Below the pieces are notes generated by a model. It did no database searches and was not told the origin of the DNA. It was given only the letters and a program-made list of their open reading frames with translations. A program made the translations under genes and the position numbers. 64,000 bases of DNA from Diospyros lotus (lineage: Eukaryota; Streptophyta; Magnoliopsida; Ericales; Ebenaceae), in the NCBI RefSeq assembly GCF_014633365.1, contig NC_068343.1:28365307-28429306 (forward strand). The letters are read 5' to 3'. Shown piece after piece: positions 1 to 10,509 of the stretch. How positions within the stretch are numbered: the first letter of the stretch is position 1; every line of letters starts with the position of its first letter.

Positions 1-781
1 ATCCTGTAATTATATAATTGTTGTGTCATTATCCGAGAAATAAAATTTTGGTAACAAGCATAAAGGACAAACTGTACGGGATGCTCACGCAATCATTTAT
101 TAGATTCAAGCACCAAGAAAAAGGTGAAGTACAGGATTTCACAAATATATCAGTCTGTAAAATTAGTCTTAGAAGTTTTGGAAAAGTTTATCAAGCTTCA
201 ATTGGAACATCACAAATATTAACAGCAACCAAATTGACAGAGGATAAAGTAGGACTCCAGCACAAATCTACCACTAGTGGTTTGGCACAATTTACAACAC
301 GGCAAGCCTTAAATCGCAGTGAGGCCAACTATACGAATTCTAGCTCTCCAATCATTTTTATCCAGTCATATCTCCTACAAGGCCATTGTATCCCATGCTA
401 TGTCTAAGGGTTTCTCAACAAGTTTTCTATAGTCTTTCATTCTCTCTTTCAATATAAAATTCATAAATTCCATCCACTTGATTCAAAGGTGTGTCTATTG
501 GTCTTCTTCCTCACATGTACACACCATCTTAATTGTTTATTTGTACAATTTCAAGAAAAAGAAAGTAAGTCTAAATGTCCAATTAAATTGTTTATTGGTA
601 CAATATATAAAGGCCAAATACTTTTTTGATATTCTCCCATTTTCTGAAGCAGTCATATAAATTCATTTACTTGCTTCTTAATCAGTTTTTTTTTTTTTTT
701 TAATATATTTTGAGGAGAAACGTGAATATAGATTCCAAGAAAAATAACCATACCTCTCACATACGCAATAACTGTAAAGCC
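1..781. other. AT-rich non-coding stretch, probably alpha-SNAP intron 3
   Basis: No recognisable gene. A 129-codon open frame on the plus strand (18-407) matches no family I know and has a composition typical of plant non-coding DNA. I searched the minus strand by eye for the fourth alpha-SNAP exon (the region after the KKTNTK boundary) and did not find it. If the gene is intact, this is intron 3 and the remaining exons lie beyond the left edge. Confidence 0.4.
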
Positions 782-914
782 CCATTTATAATAATTGCTT
801 TAGTCCTCACATGTAGATGTAGAGTAGAGTGGGGGAGAAGAAGAGCAAAGAGAAGGGAACAAAGAAAACCTAGCAATTGTTTTGATGTAAAACATTTCAC
901 ATTGGAAAATATTT
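782..914 (+). repeat. Dispersed repeat, copy 1 (inverted copy at 7712-7839)
   Basis: About 130 bases, starting at the CATTTATAATAATTGC block and ending after CATTGGAAAATATT, recur as a reverse complement at 7712-7839 with only small differences. Shared blocks include GTAGAGTAGAGTGGGGGAG and TTTTGATGTAAAACATTTC. The copies lie about 6.8 kb apart in opposite orientation. The family is unknown to me; it could be a MITE or a terminal piece of a larger element. Confidence 0.7.
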
Positions 915-1019
915 CTCAACATAAAATGTTTTACACAAAAAATATATACATTTGGTCTTATTTTCTGGTGTTTGATTTTTATATAAAAATATTTTTCAAA
1001 AATTAGCTATATGTATACT

Positions 1020-1235
1020 TATGCATATACCCATGTATATGTATATACACACATATACATATATATATATGCGTATATATGTATGCATATTTATGAATGT
1101 ATATTTGTATATTAATATATGTATATGTGCATGTATGTGTGTGCATATTCATACACTAATGTCATAGCAGAATCCCTCTGCCAACACGTCAGCCTAGTCT
1201 GAATTTTTTTTTTTTTTTTTTTTGGGGGGGGGGTT
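1020..1235. repeat. AT/GT microsatellite and T18-G10 homopolymer
   Basis: 1020-1160 is an imperfect (TATG/CATA)n tract. A run of T followed directly by a run of about ten G lies at 1206-1232. These are simple repeats within the alpha-SNAP intron. Confidence 0.8.
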
Positions 1236-1288
1236 TGGTGAGAGGGGGGAGATTAGTCATCAAAAAGACAGGTCAACATGATATACAC

Positions 1289-3229
1289 CTTTAGTATTTG
1301 TCTTCTTATAGCAATGAGCAGCATCAGCATAAGCGCCAGCAGCTTCATGTTTGCTGTCCAACTATTAAAAAGATAAAGATAGTAGTGATGTCTAGTTCTG
1401 TAGTCCGCAAAAAACAATGTATAAAAAAAATGGCCTATATCCTGTAAGAAGTACATACCTTTAAATGACAGCTTGCTAACTTGACATAGGCTGATCCAGC
1501 TTGATCCCCTGAGAATCCAAAAAAGATTACTAACTCCATATACCCACACATAATGTTGATGATTTTAAGTTTAGAGAATAGCCAACTTTTTTTTATCAAT
1601 ACCATCCTTCAAGTACCATAGGAAATATCCCTTTTTCAAAAAAAGAAAACCACACAAAAAGAAAATAACGCAGAAACATATAGCTTCCAACGCATTAGGG
1701 TTGGTGTTGTCAGAAGTGCACTTCAGCTAGCTTAGAAGCCAAAAAGGTATGAAGCACAGTTATAGTGCTTTTTCTTGTCAAAGTGAAGAACAAATAAGAA
1801 TGCTTAGCTTAAGCGCTAAAAGCATGTGCTCTTTGTTAAGCACAAGGTGCACTTAAGCATGCTTATTTGTTTTTTAGATTTTGTTTACTGTTTTACAGGA
1901 AAACAAGAGTTGGTTACTGCGTCCTTAATACATCAAAACACCCATCTAATATATAAATACATTAGGATGCTATAGAAGAGAATGATTCAGTATTTGCTCA
2001 TGATTTTTTGGCATGGGTTGTTGAAGAGTCTAGATTTAATGTTAGATGAAAAGGAGGCAATACGACACCTGCAACACCAGCTTCAATTCTAGTTCACAGC
2101 CAGTTTTGGGTTGAAGAAGTCAATTATATGGGATTGATGAGGAAGATGATGAGAACTATAACTCCAGTGGTGAAGATGACTTTTTTAATCTAGACTAAAT
2201 AATTGAGAATGAATTAAAAGACCCTCTTTTGTTCTCTTTTTATAAGATTATTGACAGTATTATCAAGTAATTTTGTTGCAGTTATTATATTATCTCTTTA
2301 TTTTTTCTAACATTTGCGCTTTGCTTCAATTGAGCACACACTTGCAGTTTGCGCTTCATGCTAAAGCTCTAGAAGGCCATTGCACTTGAGTGTGCTTAGA
2401 GCCTTTAAAGAGACAGATCAGGGTGGTACCCTACAGCAACTAAGTTCCCAAATCCTGTGTGGCATTTATAAAACAGATTTCTAATAAAATTTGTATTTGG
2501 TATTTGAAATTGTGAAGTTGTAAACAAATGGGAAGATTTAGTAACTTGAGTTGAATTTATTATCTAGTAGTAACTTGAATTGATGCACAATCTAGCATGC
2601 CATGACAGAATTAAATAGATGTGCATACACACACATAGACTAGATGCAAGAATCACTCTATACCTTTTCTAAATCCAATTCACTACCTCAAAAGCATGAA
2701 GGCGACAGGAAACGCTCCAGTTAAAATTGATGGAAAACAGTAGTGATAATAATATAATTAGTCATTCATTCTCATTCGACGAAATTCATCTATTCTTTAT
2801 ACTCTCTCGATAAGAGTGCGTATGTCCTCATCTAGGAAAATATAAGCAACAATGCCAAACACTAAATCAGAAGAACATCCTGATCCACCAAGATCAACTA
2901 AAGAAGCACTCTGGCGAAAAGGCATTTTTCAAAATTTTCAGAAACCCTAAATCAATTTAGAAAAACAAAAAAAGAACTCCAGAAAACACAACACTCAACT
3001 CTCATTTTTCAGAATCGCATCAAGAAAAAGACGGAAAAAAATCAAAATTGAAGAAAAAAAAGAGATCGAGTAAAGAAGAGGTACATGATTTGGCGAGTTT
3101 ATAGGAATTGGCTCCTTTATCAAAAAATTCAGCGGCATCTTCATATTTGGAGCCAAAGAGGCCCCAGCCGCTGAGCTTCTTCTCCGCTTTCTTCTCGAAT
3201 TCTTCTCCTCTTGCTACCTGATCGGCCAT
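1289..3229 (-). CDS. alpha-SNAP: alpha-SNAP (soluble NSF attachment protein), exons 1-3, partial
   Basis: Encodes the N-terminus of alpha-SNAP, the cytosolic adaptor that recruits the NSF ATPase to cis-SNARE complexes so they are taken apart after membrane fusion. Exon 1 is 3085-3229 (48 codons plus one base, ATG at 3229-3227, starting [20 protein letters not shown]). Exon 2 is 1459-1508 and ends ...VKLASCHLK. Exon 3 is 1289-1361 and begins [11 protein letters not shown] and ends KKTNTK. Splice sites are canonical: GT at 3084, AG before 1508, GT at 1458, AG before 1361, GT at 1288. The phases join in frame, with the split codon giving W at the first junction. The TPR-like helical start of the family is intact, without stops. 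About 90 of the family's roughly 290 residues are present; the rest should lie left of the window. This is the only gene here that looks functional. Confidence 0.93.
1700..2420. mobile_element. Probable hAT-like remnant in alpha-SNAP intron 1
   Basis: Within the 1.58-kb first intron (1509-3084). Both ends carry GCTTAAGCGC-like and GCACTT/AAGTGC words in inverted arrangement (about 1690-1860 and 2320-2405). The middle (2140-2200) could encode an acidic stretch resembling the tail of some hAT-type transposase remnants. No clean TIR or TSD found, so the class is tentative. Confidence 0.35.
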
Positions 3230-3274
3230 CCTATGGAAGGAGGTTTCTTCGTTGCAGAGATGATGGCTGAAGAA

Positions 3275-3292
3275 AGATTGTATATAAATATG
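3275..3292 (-). promoter_or_regulatory. Possible TATA box of alpha-SNAP
   Basis: On the minus strand a TATTTATATA block (3281-3290) lies about 52 bases upstream of the alpha-SNAP ATG. That would leave a short leader of some 20-30 bases. The region is AT-rich, so the match could be chance. Confidence 0.3.
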
Positions 3293-3499
3293 ACTGAAAG
3301 AGCAAAGAGGAAGAGAAAATGGTCAGATCAAAAGTGCTTTTCAACAATTATAAAACAAATCAGAAAAGAAAAGTATTTTTGCTCCCGTCAAATTTTAAAT
3401 ATCCATTGCCATCGCAAAAATTTAAATAAAATAAATTTTACGTTCTACTCTTCAAATTTATCTAAATTCCATCCATCATCATTCATGTATTTTTTTTAA

Positions 3500-3921
3500 A
3501 AATAGCACTCATCTCCCTTGGCCATTTACAAACAAAACAAAGTAATTAATTTATCATTTCTTTCTCTATTTTCACTTCTTGCTCCCATATTTTATTTTCT
3601 ATCTCATTTCTTACGTTGTTGACAATTCATAATAATCAACGACGGATGATTGTTTTTGCTCATATCTGTTATTTCTTTATTTATTTTCTCACTTTGCCAA
3701 TCAGTGAAATAATTTGGTTACGTTCTTGAACTTGAATTCAATATCTCCATTCGTTTTCAACAAAGCCAGGAATGTTTTGAGTTCGTCTTCATCTTTGACA
3801 GAAGATTACAAGGTCATCTTCGAACGCACTCAAATTCAAAGCAAAAAGCTCATAAGAGTGGTGTATTGAGATAGAATGGTGTCACAGCAGTGGAGATGAG
3901 ACCGATGGGATAGTGTTGGTT
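3500..3921. other. Intergenic, no gene seen
   Basis: AT-rich sequence upstream of alpha-SNAP (promoter side) and left of the hAT-like element. No coding signal or repeat recognised. Confidence 0.5.
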
Positions 3922-3929
3922 GTGAAGAA

Positions 3930-5618
3930 TTTAGGGGTGTGCATTCGGTTATAACCGAACTGAACCGCCCCATTTTTGCCTAACTGAACCGAACAATCGT
4001 TATGGATATAACCGAACCGACTTAATACACTAACCGAAATAACCGAAACCGAATTAACCGATTTGGACTTTTAACTAACCGAACCGAAAACCAAACCGAA
4101 AAAATATTTCAAAAACCGAACCGAATTAACCGATTTGGACTTTGAACTAACCGAACCGAAACCGAACCGAAAAAATAGCTCAAAAATCGAACCGAATTAA
4201 CCAATTTGGACTGTAAACTAACCGACCCAAAAATTATACTGAAAAGCAATTCAAAAACAGAATCGAAAACACTAAAAACACCAACATCAACAGCAAACAG
4301 TAACACTAAAAACCCATTAACAGAAAAAACACCTGATCAAAACAAATATGAACTGCAAAACACCAACAGCAAACACTAAAAACCAACAAAACAGAAAAAA
4401 CATTCATTGCTGCACAATTCATTTATATGTTTTGAACGCTATCATGTTGCTTGACATATTCCTTTGTCCAAAATCTACTCTGTATCTAGAGTTCATCATT
4501 CCTGTTCCTGCCATCCTGCTGGTATATCTTATTCAATATGATCACATTCAGCAAGAGATAATTGCTTGTTAACAGCTAATTTGGTAATTCTAACAAAATT
4601 GCTTGCTCAATGTCAAACAGCAGAAAGCAAAACAAATTAAACAACAGCAAATCACAAAACAGAACCAAATGTGAAATCAAATCACAAAACACAAAACAGA
4701 AATACACTTACAAATTAAAAGAGAAACAACGACTTCGCAAAGCCAACAAACCAAATCACAAAGCCAAGTCAAAGCATCAACGAACCAAATCACACGACAA
4801 TTAAGTTGTTTGTTTACTCTTTTGAATAAGCAAATCAGAACCACACGACGATTAAGATTAGTGATACCAACGAATTAGCAAAAGAGAAACAACGAACCAA
4901 ATCACAACGAATTAAACAAATCAAACGAATTAAACAACGAATTCGCAAAAGTCAAAGCATCAACGAACCAAATCGTATTACCCGCAAGATCGTTCACTCC
5001 GAAGTTGCCAAAACCAACCAGATTGTTGATGTTAACGGTGAGGAGGGTGAAATGAATTAGGGTTTGCTGTCGCGTTCAACAGGGTGGGGGGATGGGCTAG
5101 GGTCGATGATTCGACGACCGGGGGGCCGACGGTGAAGGGCTCATTTGGGACTGACAAGGACGACGATGCGTCTATGGCGAGGTGAGGGTTAGCCGCCAAA
5201 GACCTAGGGCTAGGGTTGATGCTTCGACGACGAGTGAGGGGGGTTGGGTGTTGGGTCTGGTGGGGGAGAAACTGACGACGAAGGCGTTCGGCTTCGACGG
5301 CAATGTGAAGGTTGATGATGGGTGGGGGGCTCTGTGAGGCGGTCGATCTCTCTCTCTCGGTTCGGGCGGGCTATCGGTGTGATGCTCTCAAGGAAGAAGA
5401 AAGGCAATGAAGGTTGAATGGACAGACAGAATTAGGCGGCAACAGCGCTGGTCGATTAGCGCGGTTGGTTCGATTTTTCGGCTATTATTGTCCAAATAAT
5501 CGAACTGAATTGCCTACCTGAAATTTTTGCAAAACACTAACTGAACCGAAACCATCCATCATGGATAATTGAACCAAACTGACTTCGGTTCGGTTTAATC
5601 GATTTTATGCTACCCCTA
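3930..5618. mobile_element. Non-autonomous hAT-like element rich in ACCGAACCGA repeats
   Basis: Starts TTAGGGGTGTGCAT and ends ATGCTACCCCTA, a pair of imperfect terminal inverted repeats of the YAGGGGTGTG type common in plant hAT elements. It is flanked by a 7-of-8 match 8-bp TSD: GTGAAGAA (3922-3929) and GTGAAGAT (5619-5626). The left 300 bases are degenerate tandem ACCGAA/CCGAAT units. The right end repeats the motif inverted (TTCGGTTCGGTTTAATCG). The centre (4330-5400) is CAAA-rich, then GC-rich, with no transposase. Short open frames here are not convincing genes. Confidence 0.75.
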
Positions 5619-5794
5619 GTGAAGATAGCACCACAATGGTGGAAACAATGTTCAGATAAAAAATGTATTATTAATTGGGGTGTGTCTCGCTCTCTTGTTT
5701 TCTTTTTGAAATTTCGAACTTAAATTCAAAATTCAGGTTTGCAAACCTAGGTTGGACAAGACCTTTTCGTTTGAACCAAAATTCCCTACGAACT

Positions 5795-6181
5795 CAAATT
5801 CTTTAAACCTTTTTGAACATCCCATATAAGGCTTATTTAAACCTTATTTTATTTGAAGAAGATTTAGACTTTATGAGTTTGAAATTTCATACCTGAAAGG
5901 TTTGCTTGTCGCAAATGATGCCTCCTTAGGACGCTGTTGTTGAAATTATGTTTTCTGATTATTTATTTTTTCTATAATTACAATAGAAAGAGGGACATTT
6001 TGAAAATTTTAAAAAAATAAAGTCATTTGTTAATGACAAAGAGGTAGGTTATGTTAGGGGTGTGCACGGTTCGGATTCCATAATTCCATAATTTCAAATT
6101 CATAAAGTCTAAATCTTCTTCAAATAAAACAAGGTTTAAACAAGCCTTATATAGGATGTTCAAAAAGGTTTAAAGAATTTG
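5795..6181. repeat. Foldback: 92-bp inverted-repeat arms with 200-bp loop
   Basis: Arm 1 (5795-5886) and arm 2 (6090-6181) are near-perfect reverse complements (blocks such as CTTTAAACCTTTTTGAACAT and GAAGATTTAGACTTTATGA) with only a few substitutions. Pairing beyond the arms decays but is still visible around the AACCTAGGTT words at about 5746 and 6194. The loop contains a TTAGGGGTGTGCACGGTTCGG word at about 6054 that resembles the start of the hAT-like element at 3930. Confidence 0.8.
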
Positions 6182-6482
6182 GGTTCGCCGAACCTAGGTT
6201 TTTTGATATTCTTCTAGACCTTTGGAATAGATTTTTAGTTGTGCAAACCAAAGGGTATGATGACCTTGGGTTGTACCAAGTTTGAAACCAAGTGGATTTA
6301 TTTTTTGTCCCATACTCCCTCACTACTATACATATATGGTCTATCATATTGGTATACTTATTTTTCCATCCAGGTTTTTTTTACCATGGGAGAAAGTCTA
6401 CCTCTATATATTCCTTTAAGGATATATCTTTCACTACAATACTTATATGACAAGTAGATCTTTTTATCGGATAACTATGTCC

Positions 6483-6770
6483 TCAAGCTCGAGTTTTGAA
6501 TTTCTTCACGGTAATACCCTCGTGGACATGGGCTTTACTAATTATTAAATTAGATTTTTCAGAATCCAGAATGTAAATGGCATTTGCTGCTGCAGAATAA
6601 AACAATTTAAAAATGGGATAACATACTCGATAAGGCATGAGTTCTGGTATCATAAGTGTTTCCTCATAGGAACGTCCACGAATTTGATCAATTACTCTTT
6701 GTGCCTTATGAGCAGACATAGGTATATGTTGACCTATAGCGTATACTTCTGTTTGTCTCTTCTTTAGCAT
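6483..6770 (-). pseudogene. rpl22: Nuclear copy of plastid rpl22, 3'-truncated
   Basis: Ribosomal protein uL22 of the plastid large subunit, here as nuclear plastid DNA (NUPT). The translation begins [20 protein letters not shown] and includes [14 protein letters not shown] and SAAANA, all characteristic of plastid L22. It stops after about 95 residues (KKFKTRA), before the RGRSFPIKRPTCHI-type C-terminus, so it is truncated. Order and strand relative to rps19 are as in plastid genomes (rps19 then rpl22). No transit peptide is visible and the neighbour is broken, so it is not a functional transferred gene. Confidence 0.9.
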
Positions 6771-6815
6771 AAGATTCGCTTCCTACTAATGAATGATAAG
6801 TATTTCTATTTTTTA

Positions 6816-7040
6816 TTAATGACGAGATGTATTATCACCTTTTGCATGTCACCGGAAATTTAAAGTAGGTGCAAATTCTCCCAATTTGTGACCTACCATA
6901 CGGTCTGTTATATAAATAGGTAAATGTTCTTTTCCATTATGGATAGCAATAGTATGGCCAATCATTATGGGTAAAATGGTAGATGCCTGGGACCAAGTTA
7001 GTATTATTTCTTTTTCTGCTTTTGTGTTAAGCTTATTAAT
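6816..7040 (-). pseudogene. rps19: Nuclear copy of plastid rps19, 5'-truncated with internal stop
   Basis: Plastid small-subunit protein uS19. The recognisable part starts [12 protein letters not shown] and runs through [20 protein letters not shown] to APTLNF. Residues before INKLNT (the family's MTRSLKKNPF... start) are replaced by unrelated sequence, so the 5' end is lost at about 7040. A TGA at 6851-6849 replaces the Gly of the usual FRGHAK, after which HAKGDNTSRH continues in frame to a TAA at about 6816. The spacing to rpl22 is about 45 bp. Same NUPT event as rpl22. Confidence 0.9.
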
Positions 7041-7059
7041 TTGGATTCCATAATTCCAT

Positions 7060-7711
7060 GTCCCTAACCAGGAAAGCTCCAAAAAAGCTACAATATCAGT
7101 CACGAGCAAGCCATCATCAATACAACACCAAAAACATAAAACAAACACTAAATCAGTAAATCTAAATCAGTAAATGTAGAACAAACAAGTAACAACGAAA
7201 ACCTAGAACAAACATTTATAGCCCAAAAAAGCCCTAAATCACTAAATCTAAACAAACAAGTAACAACAAAAACCTACCATGTACCATCGGATCAACAAAC
7301 TGAACAAGCAACGGAGAGATAAAAATGTACCAGTGAGACGAAACCCTAAGGCCCTGTTCTCACGAGTGCTGAGTGGAACTCAAATCTCCAAACCTACAAT
7401 GAAGCGAGAGACGGTCGGAGGTCGGAGACGTTGGGAGGTCGGAGGGACTAGACGCTGGGAGTGGGGGATGGAGACGGAGATGGAGACGGAGGTCGGGACG
7501 GAGACTTGGAGGGACTGGATGCTGCGGAGGTCAGAGACTCGGAGTTGGAGGGACGAAGATCTACGGAGGTTAGAGACTTGGAGTCGGAGGGCGTGTCGCT
7601 GGTTGCCGGTCGTGGGTGAGAGCGAGAGAGACGGCGAGAAGAGAAGTGAGGTCAGAGATGAGAGGGAGAAGGGAGAAGGGAGAAAGAATTAGGGCTTGGA
7701 CCCGAACTGAG
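7060..7711. other. Probable internal part of a GGTTCGG-type element
   Basis: An AAATC/AACAA-rich stretch (7140-7290) followed by a GGAGACGG-rich GC stretch (7400-7690), a composition like the interior of the hAT-like element at 3930-5618. No transposase. Together with the TTAGGGGTGTGCACGG word near 6054 it may be one element holding the plastid DNA, but I could not find a matching right end. Confidence 0.35.
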
Positions 7712-7839
7712 AATATTTTCCAATGTGAAATGTTTTACATCAAAACAATTGCTAAGTTTTCTTTGTTCCCTTCCCTTTGCTTTTTTTCTCCCCCACTCTA
7801 CTCTACACGTGAGGACTAAAGCAATTATTATAAATGGGG
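7712..7839 (-). repeat. Dispersed repeat, copy 2 (inverted relative to 782-914)
   Basis: Reverse complement of 782-914 with few differences (a CATGTAGATG versus CACGTG change and an A-run length change). See the entry at 782. Confidence 0.7.
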
Positions 7840-7859
7840 GGTTTGTTCCTTCCTGGCCA

Positions 7860-8500
7860 AAGGAGGGCGATAGGAGGCGGGGTGTGGGCTCTAGCAACGG
7901 ATCCGTTTAAGGGGCGACTGACACCTATAAGCACTTCGACGGTCGAGTGAGTAAAAGAGTAAAATGAGACAGTGTATCAGTAAGTCGGAGATGAGAACAT
8001 TCCTTAGCTCTGAAGAAAGTTGGTTGATGTAGAAGGAGAAGATGTCCTCCTGCATGCATGAGTCGTGCGTTTATAAGTGATGGGACTAGTTATCCGGCAC
8101 TGGTAGACGTTCCTAGGTGGTAGCATGGTGGTGACGGGACCCTCATTAATGTGGATGGGATCCTCCATTAACGAGAATGTGATCTGAGACGGCCGCGCGG
8201 ATATCCAGTGAGAGTCGCAATGATGTCACGGTAGACTGGTGCTGGGCCAATGTTGAGTCCAAAAGGAATACTAGATTGGGCCAAGATTGGGCCTAAGGAG
8301 GGGGGCCGAGATTGGGCTCGAATGGTCCACAACCCCTCAAGTCGGATGCTCGAGTAACGAGAGTTTGAGCTAGAAGATGGGAGCCTGAGCAATTTTTGTT
8401 GTGTGCGACAGTTTTGGAGAATCGGATTAAGTGGGACTGAGGCAGTCAATTGAGCCGATTTTGTTTTTGCTAGGGTGACAACTCTGAGTCATTTTGAGGT
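7860..8500 (-). mobile_element. LTR-like fragment, minus strand
   Basis: Read on the minus strand, this GC-moderate block has a TATA-like CTTATAAACG (about 8070), a CT-rich leader, and an ACTCGACCGTCGAAGTGC word (about 7950) of the kind found near the transcription start of Tat-type LTRs. No termini or TSD were found. It abuts the Tat remnant on the opposite strand, so it is probably a separate insertion. Confidence 0.35.
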
Positions 8501-8944
8501 CAGCCCGAGAGAGTAAGTGGGGTAATATTCTTTACGCGCCAATCTGTGCCAAGCGTGGCCTCGAGACAGGCCGATGGCACTTTTCTTGGAAGGTAAAGGT
8601 GCTATTTGGGCTGTAACTAGCAATCCCTTGGATGCGTGACAGGTGGTATCTTGGTGATGTTGCGCATGGCTTCAAGATCCAAGAATGCTCGTTCAAGAAA
8701 AAGGCATTAGTTGGACGTCACCCAAGTGCAAAAGGTGGCTAGCCACCATGAATGTGCGTCGGCGGGGTCTCGTATTGTCGAGACACGTTTGGAGTACGGT
8801 CGAGTTCCTGCTTATGTATGCTATCCAAGTTTGGGAATGAGAGGTTGTGCTTTCCCTGGCGAAGCTTTGGGTATGTTTATGGGGTTTTAACTATGGCTAT
8901 ACTCCGATTCTTGCAAAGTGGGGGTCAAACCTAACAGCGGGATG

Positions 8945-9789
8945 CTCCCTTGGGGCATAAGCTACGGGTCAAAGGAAATTTCTTCTAGATGCAACAGATT
9001 ACTTCACCAAGTGGATTGAGGCTGAAGCTTGCCACTATCACTGCGAATAAGGTGGGGGCCATGGTTTGGAAAGACATTATATGTCGATTTGGAGTTCCAC
9101 GGATCATTAACACTGATCACAAAAGGCAGTTTGACTGTGATTCCTTTTGAAGTTTTTGCAAAGACCTGGGTATTCAGTTAAAGATTTCTTCAGTAGCATA
9201 TCCCCAAGTCAACAGACAGGCCGAAATCAGCAACAGAACAATTTTACATGGCTTAAAAACCTGGCTAGAGGGCTCAAAGAGAGCATGGGTGGACAAATTA
9301 CCCACCGTCTTGTGGGCCTACCGAACCACCAGTCAGGTCTCAACGGGCAAAACGCCCTTTAACCTAGTGTATGGAACATAAGCCTTAATTGCAGTAGACA
9401 TTTCAGTCGAATCACCTCAGTTGAATGCTTTTGAGAAATGTGATAGTTCAAACAACTCTGATGCGCTGAGAGGAAGTCTTAATCTTATTGAGGAGCAAAG
9501 AGACAGGGTGGCTGTGCGAATCACCACCTAACATAAAAGGATCGCTAGCTAGTACAACTCTCGAGTAAAAAATAGGCCCTTGAATGAAAGAGATGTGGTC
9601 CTTAGAAAATCAACCGCCACCAACGCGCTTCAAGATGATGGGAAGTTTCGAGCTAATTGGGAAAGACCCTATCACATCCAGAAAATGATAGGCCATAGTG
9701 CATGTATTCTCCAAACGCTCCAGGGCAAAACTATGGGTAAGACTTGGAGCACAAATTATCTGAAATTATGCTCTCCTCCTGACATGTAA
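8945..9789 (+). pseudogene. Ty3/gypsy (Tat-like) integrase remnant
   Basis: Integrase of a Tat-lineage gypsy retrotransposon, the enzyme that inserts the cDNA. Frame-corrected reading shows the catalytic-core words DATDYFTKWIEAEA (first Asp region, about 8976), FGVPRIINTD (second Asp, about 9092-9120) and YPQ.N.QAE.SN (Glu, about 9203). Then come VLWAYRTTSQ-like and EEQRDRVAVRI words, and a C-terminal LRKSTATN...GKFRANWERPYHI segment (9600-9690) typical of Tat/Ogre integrase tails. Stops and frameshifts break it throughout, for example near 9160, 9380 and 9530. RT and RNase H upstream are missing, so the element is 5'-truncated at about 8945. Confidence 0.85.
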
Positions 9790-10509
9790 AGCAATAATAA
9801 TATGAGCCTGATGAGGGACGTGGACGTAAGCACATTTGGCCGAACCACGTAAAAATACTTGTGTTTTACTTTTTGTTTGTTTGTTTTATTCCAAGACAAA
9901 GGATAAAAAGAACGACTTACTACGGGTCCTCACCTCATTAAAAAAAAACTTTTGCTTCCTAGCAAAATAATAAGGCAAGTCTTGCCCGGAAGTGAAAGAG
10001 TTAAATATCAATATCCCCGAACAATACAATTCATTCAGCCTAGTGGCAATTGGATCAATGCCTGCTAGAAGGATGTTCTGCTAAGCCTGACAGCAATACA
10101 AAAGGCCCTGCCACGAAATACGCTCAGCTTAGTAGGCCCGACGACTATGATAATCGTCCTGCCCTAAAGCCAAATGGCCCGGCACAATGAAAGAGTAAAC
10201 ATGATCGGTGCAACTCATCAGTGGTGAGACTAAAAGCTATCTCGCTGGCCTACTGATTGGCTTAGTCTGATAGCAAAAGGTTGAAGAATCGCGAAAGGAC
10301 CGTTAAGGGCCTGAACGCCCATATTCTGCCTTGTGGCATAAAGAGCCTAAATTCTAAGGTCAAAATAAGACCTTCAATGCAAATGAAGAAAACCAGTGGG
10401 ATTCTATAAAGGCTCCAATTTTATTTATCCAAATGAACTACATTCAACTGAGGAAAAAAAAAAAAAAAAAGAGAAGAAATATTCTTTATGTTTGTTTCCT
10501 CCTGCCAAA
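9790..10509 (+). other. Non-coding spacer of the Tat element
   Basis: Lies between the integrase end and the antisense ORF. It has AAGGCCCTGCC/GGCCCGAC-type words and an A18 run at 10449-10471. No coding signal on either strand. Confidence 0.55.

Larger units (their letters stand above)
6073..7059. repeat. 17-bp direct repeats flanking the plastid insertion
   Basis: GGATTCCATAATTCCAT occurs at 6073-6089 and again at 7043-7059. The right copy abuts the point where plastid similarity stops (7040). It may be a junction signature of the insertion or a leftover of the receiving element. The stretch 6182-6480 between left repeat and plastid part is unidentified. Confidence 0.7.

Noticed and set aside
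18..407. 129-codon open frame as a gene
   Set aside because: No family match, no plausible start context, and it lies in the presumed alpha-SNAP intron.
6239..6457. Possible plastid rps3 continuation left of rpl22
   Set aside because: The order would fit, but the sequence shows no rps3 motifs; left unassigned.
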